Part shown: one piece after another, positions 57,805-64,000 of the stretch
Layout of the letters: every line of letters begins with the position of its first letter
Position numbering within the stretch: position 1 is the first letter of the stretch
Assembly: GCA_021794275.1 (NCBI GenBank)
Contig: JAJYRD010000027.1
Span: 1 to 64,000 of the forward strand
Length of the DNA: 64,000 bases
Source: Pseudomonadota bacterium
GTDB lineage: Bacteria > Pseudomonadota > Gammaproteobacteria > Acidiferrobacterales > Acidiferrobacteraceae
Direction: 5' to 3'
Made by a program: the position numbers and the translations under genes
Notes under the pieces: generated by a model
What the model was told of the DNA's origin: nothing
Seen by the model: the letters and a program-made list of their open reading frames with translations, nothing else
Databases searched by the model: none

Positions 57805-60288
57805 GTGTCGACGCCCACGCCCCCAGCCCCCTCATCGCCGCCTCGCCCGGGACGGCGCTTCTGGGTGCTGCTTGCGCTTGCCATCGCGGCTTTGAACGGC
57901 CTGCTCGCGATCGGGGCCTGGACGTGGTGGACCTGGGACCATCTCCCCCGCGTGCGCGCCCTCGAGGACTGGCACCCCGAGCAGCCGCTGCGCATTTATG
58001 CCGCGAACGGCGAACTCCTCCAGGCCATCGGGCCGCAGATCCGATTCGCGCTGCCGCTCCAGAAGATCCCGAAGGGCCTCCAGGAGGCCTTCATCGCCGC
58101 CGAGAACGGCAAGTTCTATAGCCGCGACCCCCTGTATTACCCGGTGAGCTACCCAGGCATCCTGCGCGCCGCCTTCGTTGACATTCTGCACATGGCGCCC
58201 GTGCAAGGGGCGAGCACCATCACCGAGCAGGTCGCGCGGAATTTCTATCTCTCGCCCAAAAAGACGATCGCGCGCAAGGCGGCGGAGATCCTGCTCGCCT
58301 ACAAGCTCGCCGACCGCCTCAACCGCGGGCAGATCCTCGACCTCTATCTGAACAAGATCTATCTCGGGCAGGGCGCCTATGGGGTCGAGGCCGCGGCCCG
58401 CACCTATTACGGCAAGAACGTCTCACAGCTTTCGCTCGCCCAAGAAGCGACCCTGGCCGGGCTCCCCGCCGCGCCCTCGTACTTCAACCCGGTGAAGAAC
58501 CCGCAGCTCGCGCGCAAGCGCCGTGATTACGTCCTGCACCAGATGTACGCCGACCATGACATAAGCCACCGCGCCATGGTCGAGGCCGAGGCGCAACCCG
58601 TGCGCACGCGCTACCACGCGCCCGCCAACAATGTCGCACCCTACGCCACCGAGTGGATCCGCAAATGGCTCGTCAAGCGCTTCGGGGCGAACTTCACCTA
58701 TCGGCGCGGGCTGCGCGTCTACACCACGATCTCCCGCAAGGACCAGCGGGCCGCCGACAGGAGTCTCGCCGTGGGGCTCGAGAACTACGCCATGGGCCTG
58801 GACAGTCTCGACCCGAAGACCTGGGCGGGGCCCGTGGCGCTCTTGAAGGGCAAGGCCCTCAAAGCGGCGCTTGCCGGTGGCCGCCCGCCCCAGCTCCCGG
58901 ATCGGGATCCGGCCAATCTGCGCTGGGGGGTGGTCGTAAAGAGCAACGCCAAGGAGGCGAGCGTGCGCCTCGAGGGACAGAGGACTGTTATCCTCGATGG
59001 ACGAGACATCGCCTGGGTGCGGCTCGCCCCACGAGGCCTGCAGGCGTCCGCCGTCGATCAGGTCCTGAAACCGGGTGACCTCGTATGGCTGCGCCACTAT
59101 GTCGCGGACACAGGCGCAGGCGCTGGCAACCGCCAGTGGGCGGGGACCGCCGTGTGGCACCGCGTGCCGAATGCCGGCTGGCAACTCACAGTGGTGCCCA
59201 AGGCCCAGGGGGCGCTAGTCTCCATCGACGCCAAGACCGGGGCGATCCTGGCCTTGAGCGGCGGCTACAGCTATAAATTGAGCCACTTCGATCGTGCGCT
59301 CTACGCCTATCGGCAGCCGGGATCGGGTTTCAAGCCCTTCGTCTACGCGGCCGCCATGGACGGTCCGGCCTTGAAGGCCGCGGGCGTCCGTCATTACCTC
59401 ACACCGGTCTCGCTCATCAAGGACACCCCCCTCTCCGTACACTTGGCCGACGGCACCGACTACCGCCCGACGAATTACAGCAACACCTTCTCGCGCACAC
59501 CGATCGCCGTGTGGCAGGACCTGGCGGACTCCCACAACGTCCCGAGCGTGCGTCTCTTGCTGCACATCGGCATCCCGTTTGCCGCATCCTACGTCCACCG
59601 CTTCGGCTTCCCGACCCAGCAGATCCCACAGGTCCCATCGATGGTGCTCGGCTCCGGGGACTACACCCCCATGCAGATCGCACGCGGCTACGCGGTGTTC
59701 GCAAACGGCGGCCGCCGCCCCCGGCCCTACCTCATCTCGCGCATCCAGACCGCGAGCGGCGAGCACATCCCGCTTGGCGACTGCGCGCTCGGCTATAAGT
59801 CCACGCCCGACACAAAGACCGCCATCCCGCCGGGGGTCGCCTTCCTTATGACGCGCATGATGGAACGTGTCATACGCCAGGGCACCGGGGTCGCGGCCCA
59901 GATCCTTCATCGCCGGGCGCTCGCCGGCAAGACCGGCACCACCAACGACGAGAGCAACGCGTGGTTCACGGGCTACAATCCGCAGGTGGTGACGACGGTG
60001 TGGGTGGGCTATGACGACAACCACAGCCTGGGACGCTGGGCGGCGGGCGCCCGCGAGGCGCTCCCCATCTGGATACACTTCATGAAGACGGCCCTTCGCG
60101 GCCAGCGGGGCCTGCGCTTCACCATACCGCCTACGGTCGTGCGCCGGCACTACGACCCCAAGACCGGCGGCCTTGCCTACTCAGGTCGCCACGAGGCCTA
60201 CTTCCTCAAGGGCTACCTGCCGGAGAACGGTGGATCGGGCCTCGGGGTCATCAAGAACTTCCTCCATAGGCTCGCGAACTTCCTGTAG
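57805..60288 (+). CDS. Class A penicillin-binding protein (GT51 + transpeptidase), PBP1A-like
   Basis: GT51 motifs GASTITEQVARN, RKAAEILLAYKL, LNKIYLGQGAYGVEAAARTYYGK; transpeptidase SGFK, SHN and KTGTT motifs. Confidence 0.95.
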   Translation: MSTPTPPAPSSPPRPGRRFWVLLALAIAALNGLLAIGAWTWWTWDHLPRVRALEDWHPEQPLRIYAANGELLQAIGPQIRFALPLQKIPKGLQEAFIAAENGKFYSRDPLYYPVSYPGILRAAFVDILHMAPVQGASTITEQVARNFYLSPKKTIARKAAEILLAYKLADRLNRGQILDLYLNKIYLGQGAYGVEAAARTYYGKNVSQLSLAQEATLAGLPAAPSYFNPVKNPQLARKRRDYVLHQMYADHDISHRAMVEAEAQPVRTRYHAPANNVAPYATEWIRKWLVKRFGANFTYRRGLRVYTTISRKDQRAADRSLAVGLENYAMGLDSLDPKTWAGPVALLKGKALKAALAGGRPPQLPDRDPANLRWGVVVKSNAKEASVRLEGQRTVILDGRDIAWVRLAPRGLQASAVDQVLKPGDLVWLRHYVADTGAGAGNRQWAGTAVWHRVPNAGWQLTVVPKAQGALVSIDAKTGAILALSGGYSYKLSHFDRALYAYRQPGSGFKPFVYAAAMDGPALKAAGVRHYLTPVSLIKDTPLSVHLADGTDYRPTNYSNTFSRTPIAVWQDLADSHNVPSVRLLLHIGIPFAASYVHRFGFPTQQIPQVPSMVLGSGDYTPMQIARGYAVFANGGRRPRPYLISRIQTASGEHIPLGDCALGYKSTPDTKTAIPPGVAFLMTRMMERVIRQGTGVAAQILHRRALAGKTGTTNDESNAWFTGYNPQVVTTVWVGYDDNHSLGRWAAGAREALPIWIHFMKTALRGQRGLRFTIPPTVVRRHYDPKTGGLAYSGRHEAYFLKGYLPENGGSGLGVIKNFLHRLANFL

Positions 60289-60402
60289 CGAGACCCCGCA
60301 CGCAGCCGCCGGTTGACCTCTCCGTCACAACACGCCCCCGCGGGCCAGGCCTCTTGCCCATGGAGGAACGCACGCCAAGGAGCGACCCGGAGGCCCTGAA
60401 CC

Positions 60403-61548
60403 TCAACAACCCGGATACTTTTGCCGGACCCGCTCCTGAAGGGCGCGGTCCGGCTTCGCCCCCACATCGTCATACTCGCCGATATCCCACGTCATGAAGG
60501 CCGCCAGATCCTGGGCGAGTTCCGCGATGACCTCACGCAGTTCCAAGGGCTCGAGAAAGGAGGGCGGAATGGCCTCAACCCCCCACAAGGCCCCCAGGAT
60601 GTTCCCGGTGATCGAGCCGGTCGAATCGGAGTCGCCGCTATGATTCACCGCGCGTATGACGCCGTCGGCGAAGTCCTGCGCGGTGAGCGCGCAATAGACC
60701 GCAATACCCAAAGCCTCCTCGGCGATCCAGCCCCCGCCGATGCGAGCGATGGCCTGAACGGGATTGTCAGAAAGACTTGCCGCGCACGACTCGCCCTGCG
60801 TCAATGCCTCCTCGGTCTCCCGTCCCTCCGGCTCGTCGGCGAGACATTCATGGACGACGGCCAGGGCCTCCTTGAGATCGCGCCCCTGGACGACCTCGGC
60901 GATCAAGACCGCAAACGCCCCGGCGGCTATATAGCCGGTCGGGTGGCCGTGGGTAAGGGCCGCGAGCGACTTGCCAAGCCTCATCGTCTCGCGTGGCGCG
61001 GCACCCTGCTGCCCCAAGACCAGACCGACGGGCGCCATGCGCATCACACCCCCGCAACCCTTGCTGTCATTGCAGGCCGGATCCCCCATGGACCGCATCG
61101 CCCGAAGCGCGGCAAGACAGGTCTCCCCCGGCCCCCGGCGATGATGGAGATCCGCGTGAGAATAAAGCCAGCCCGCCCTGTCATCATCCTCGTCGCCCCA
61201 TGGCGCCTGTCTGCTTTGGGTCTTAAGCCAACGGGCATAGGCGGCCGCCACCATGCCCTCGGTACTTGCAATGCCCCTCCTCATCAGACGGACATGCCGG
61301 CGTATCAGGCCCTCGGCGGTAAAGAGCGTCATCTGGGTGTCGTCCGTGATCGCGCCCAGGCGCCCGTAGGCCGGCGCGTAGGACGTGATCCCGGCGGGCC
61401 CGAAGCGTTGGATGATTTCCGGATACTCAAGAAACTCCACCGGCGCACCCAGGGCGTCACCCACCGCACCGCCCAAAAGACACCCCGTGAAACAGCGGCC
61501 CAAAGAATCGCTTCCCAATTTCAAGTCCCCACGATGCAACGGGCTCAT
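60403..61548 (-). CDS. ADP-ribosylglycohydrolase family protein
   Basis: FTGCLLGGAVGDALGAPVEFLEYPEI...AITDDTQMTLFTAEGLI...NHSGDSDSTGSITGNILGALWG. Confidence 0.95.
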   Translation of the reverse strand: MSPLHRGDLKLGSDSLGRCFTGCLLGGAVGDALGAPVEFLEYPEIIQRFGPAGITSYAPAYGRLGAITDDTQMTLFTAEGLIRRHVRLMRRGIASTEGMVAAAYARWLKTQSRQAPWGDEDDDRAGWLYSHADLHHRRGPGETCLAALRAMRSMGDPACNDSKGCGGVMRMAPVGLVLGQQGAAPRETMRLGKSLAALTHGHPTGYIAAGAFAVLIAEVVQGRDLKEALAVVHECLADEPEGRETEEALTQGESCAASLSDNPVQAIARIGGGWIAEEALGIAVYCALTAQDFADGVIRAVNHSGDSDSTGSITGNILGALWGVEAIPPSFLEPLELREVIAELAQDLAAFMTWDIGEYDDVGAKPDRALQERVRQKYPGC

Positions 61549-61785
61549 ACAACGACAGACCTCTTCGTCACATACATCTACGCAAGCCCCCATGGCCTCG
61601 GCCGACCTCGGGCCGCCAGCAACTGAGCAACTCCTCACATCAACCGCTCCCGATAAATGTCCACTGTTCTCAAAATCGCCGCCATATTAAAGTCGTCCCA
61701 AAGGTCAGCAATGGAGCCCGATTCTTGGACACTAGATCAGGTGGATATCTGCCCTTACAGGTACGCAACAAGGAGCAGAAATCCT

Positions 61786-62035
61786 ATGAGCAAGACCGGT
61801 CGTAATCACGCCCCGCAATTCAAGGCCAAGGTGGCCCTCAAGGCCCTGGCTGGGGAAAAGACCATCCACGAGATCGCAGCCAAACACCAAGTCCATCCCA
61901 ACCAGGTGACCCAGTAGCGTAGGCAGCTCATCGACCAGGCGGTAAGCCTCTTTGGCAAGGCCGCCCTGGGGGTCGATCCCGCGGGGGACCGGGAGGCGCT
62001 GTTGGCTAAGATCGGACAGCTGACAGTCACAGGCT
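61786..62035 (+). pseudogene. IS3-family transposase OrfA fragment with internal TAG stop
   Basis: MSKTGRNHAPQFKAKVALKALAGEKTIHEIAAKHQVHPNQVTQ*RRQLIDQAVSLFGKAALGVDPAGDREALLAKIGQLTV. Confidence 0.9.
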
Positions 62036-62178
62036 TTGGCGGTTTATGCCATGCACCGAACTGTTGAGCGACGCTCGGGGACCGCGCATCCGTATGAGCG
62101 ACCCCGGATGATTGTTGTTAACAGCGCGACGCGAACTTCCGACGCGAGCTTCCAAAGATCCGGCGCCGACGAAGGCTT

Positions 62179-62295
62179 TTATCCGTGGCGATGCCGACGC
62201 CCTTTCCGCTCGCGCTTCAGATACAAAATCACCCCAAACCCCGCCAGATTCGCCAGTCCCATCACGACGATAAACGCGATCCAGTATTCACTCAT
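62179..62295 (-). CDS. Very small membrane protein (38 aa)
   Basis: MSEYWIAFIVVMGLANLAGFGVILYLKRERKGRRHRHG*; single TM followed by a basic tail; GGGGC ribosome-binding-like sequence upstream. Confidence 0.5.
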   Translation of the reverse strand: MSEYWIAFIVVMGLANLAGFGVILYLKRERKGRRHRHG

Positions 62296-62305
62296 GCGTG
62301 GCCCC

Positions 62306-62494
62306 TTAATCGCCCAAGAATGACGGCACCCATATCGCGAACCATTGTAAATTCGCAAACCCTATACCGGCAAGAACCAGCTTTACCCAAGCCACAGGAT
62401 GCGCGTCCAGAGCCGTATAACCAAATGCTCCGAACTCAGCAAAAGCCATAAGGTTAAACACGCCATCGATGTACTTTAACTGATCGTTGTTCAT
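62306..62494 (-). CDS. Small membrane protein (62 aa)
   Basis: MNNDQLKYIDGVFNLMAFAEFGAFGYTALDAHPVAWVKLVLAGIGFANLQWFAIWVPSFLGD; 10 bp upstream of the 38-aa ORF on the same strand. Confidence 0.5.
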   Translation of the reverse strand: MNNDQLKYIDGVFNLMAFAEFGAFGYTALDAHPVAWVKLVLAGIGFANLQWFAIWVPSFLGD

Positions 62495-63121
62495 TGGTTA
62501 CCCGAAGCCGCCCATGGGATCATCTGCCGAAAACAGCGTGTGTGTTTCTGGAACATTGGGGACCTTGCGTTCCACGGTGGCGATAACCCCCATAACGCGA
62601 GACCCCTGAAAGAGTCGCGACCTCGCCTCGTGGCGTAGTTTACGGACAGGCAGACACCGCGATATCGGTCGCCTTGCAGGGCCCACCAAAGCCGTTTGAG
62701 AAAATCCAGGCGCACGCGCACCCACCCTCTCCGGCCCTCCGAGGCCAGCCAGACAAGAACGGCATCCGGCGCGTTATCACCGTTTTGATCCCGGAGATGA
62801 GGGACGCCCCGCCCTCATTCAGACTCGAACTGGTGGTGCGGCCCAGGTGTCCCCACGGGATTGCCGCGATTTCCCCGCGACGCCTCGCCTTCTGGATCAC
62901 CCAGGCGATTGATGTTTGGGCGAACCTCGGCGTCGCAATTGACTTGTATGGCGGATGCTTGGTCGAACCACAACCCTTCGAGCGAACGAGCACTGACCCA
63001 TTCTCGGGTCTCTACCGGTAAGCCGACGCGAACACTTTATTGTGGATGGCCCTCCTGCCACCAGCCCGCCAAGCGGAGGGGCGTGATGCTCGCTAAGGGG
63101 TTCTCTGACGCATAGGTTTTA

Positions 63122-63171
63122 TGGTGCCGGTGAGACGAATCGAACGCCCGACCTACTGATTACGACTCAGC
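63122..63171 (-). tRNA. 3'-half of a tRNA gene (probably tRNA-Thr, CGT-like anticodon loop), likely att-site remnant
   Basis: Minus strand GCTGAGTCGTAATCAGTAGGTCGGGCGTTCGATTCGTCTCACCGGCACCA: 3' anticodon arm, T-arm GTTCGATTC and terminal CCA; no pairing 5' acceptor/D half found. Confidence 0.6.
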
Positions 63172-63330
63172 TAAATCCCGCCTACCATCCATCCTACATG
63201 AAACCCCATCCCTTTTAATTCTCTTGAATGTCCCTTGTTTTAAGCCTATTCTTCGTCCCAAGTTGTTTGAGTCGAATTGACGCCGCAATCCTACACCCGT
63301 CCTACGTGGGTCCTACACGGAGGAACGCCT

Positions 63331-64000
63331 ATGAAGATCACCAAGCGGACAGTAGACGCCCTGATACCCCCGGAGAAGGGCTACGCGCTCCACTGGGACG
63401 ATGAGATCAAAGGCTTTGGGGTCCGCATCACGGAGAGTGGTGCGTGCTCCTTCGTGCTGGAGAAGAGCATCAGCGGCAAGCATCGGCGCATGACGCTCGG
63501 CCGGTATGGCGATGTCACCGTGGAATAAGCCCGCACGGACGCCAAGGTGAAGGCCGGACTCATCGCATCGGGGGGCGATCCGGTAGCGGACAAGCGCCGT
63601 GCCCGCGCTGCCGAGGTGAAGCTTGGGGAGGCCCTGGCCGATTACTTTACGTCGCGCAAGAATCTCAGCCCCAAGACCGTGCATGACATGCGGGCGACTC
63701 TTGAGTGGGGCTGCCCGATCTGGCTGACCCTGCCCACGGCCCGGATCACGCGCACCATGGTCGAGCGCCGCCATAGGGAGTTAGGCGAGAAGGGACACGG
63801 GGGGCCGCGAATAAGTGGGGGCGCTATCTGCGGGCACTCCTGAACTTTGCGGCCAGTAAGTACACCGATGCCGAGGGGCAACCCATTCTCACGGATAACC
63901 CCGTCAAGGTGCTATCGAGCACGCGGGCTTGGTACCGCGTGGAGCGCCGCCAAAGCGTGATCCAGCCGCACCAACTGGCCGCATGGTGGGGGGCCGTGCA
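63331..64000 (+). pseudogene. Tyrosine recombinase / phage-type integrase with in-frame stop and frameshift, running off the window
   Basis: MKITKRTVDALIPPEKGYALHWDDEIKGFGVRITESGACSFVLEKSISGKHRRMTLGRYGDVTVE*ARTDAKVKAGLIASGGDPVADKRRA...NLSPKTVHDM, then in another frame NKWGRYLRALLNFAASKYTDAEGQPILTDNPVKVLSSTRAWY. Confidence 0.9.

Noticed and set aside
60421-61626. 401-aa plus-strand ORF antisense to the ADP-ribosylglycohydrolase
   Set aside because: The opposite strand has intact catalytic motifs; this frame does not
880-62035. Idea that IS3 orfB at the left and IS3 orfA at the right are two halves of one element flanking a 60-kb transposed segment
   Set aside because: The OrfA (QFKAKVALKALAGEKTIHEIAAKHQVHPNQV) and OrfB (YALIRRHEGQHAIALMCDLLSVSRSGYYEW) look like different IS3 subgroups, and neither has matching terminal repeats

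Overview
GC-rich bacterial chromosomal window. I infer a proteobacterium, but no phylogenetic marker was tested. Both ends are eroded by mobile DNA. The left 0-3.5 kb holds remnants of a PIN toxin/antitoxin pair, an IS21-like end, a type I restriction hsdS fragment, IS3 and IS256 transposase pseudogenes and a higB-like toxin. The right 61.7-64 kb holds an IS3 orfA fragment, two short membrane-protein ORFs, a tRNA 3'-half and a broken tyrosine integrase. The core is ordinary chromosomal coding sequence: a cyoABCD-type quinol oxidase; a same-strand GMC oxidoreductase/DoxX/cupin/SMP-30/VOC unit; and a long minus-strand hopanoid cluster (ispH-hpnH-hpnB-hpnM-mlaA-hpnA-hpnI-hpnJ-hpnK-hpnN-hpnL-like-squalene synthase-shc-hpnG-hpnL-sulfotransferase). 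Further right are an electrophile/peroxide detoxification group, two GGDEF/EAL proteins, NfeD/SPFH, Lgt and a class A PBP. The most interesting signals are in the hopanoid cluster: a trailing PAPS-type sulfotransferase, two HpnL-like flippases, an SQS-type squalene synthase instead of HpnCDE, and embedded MlaA/HpnM lipid-transport genes. Other signals are small unannotated membrane proteins, a duplicated palindromic operator at higB, an 18-bp inverted-repeat MITE-like structure, and a GT51 domain with an altered first catalytic motif. All calls come from reading translations by eye; no database search was run.
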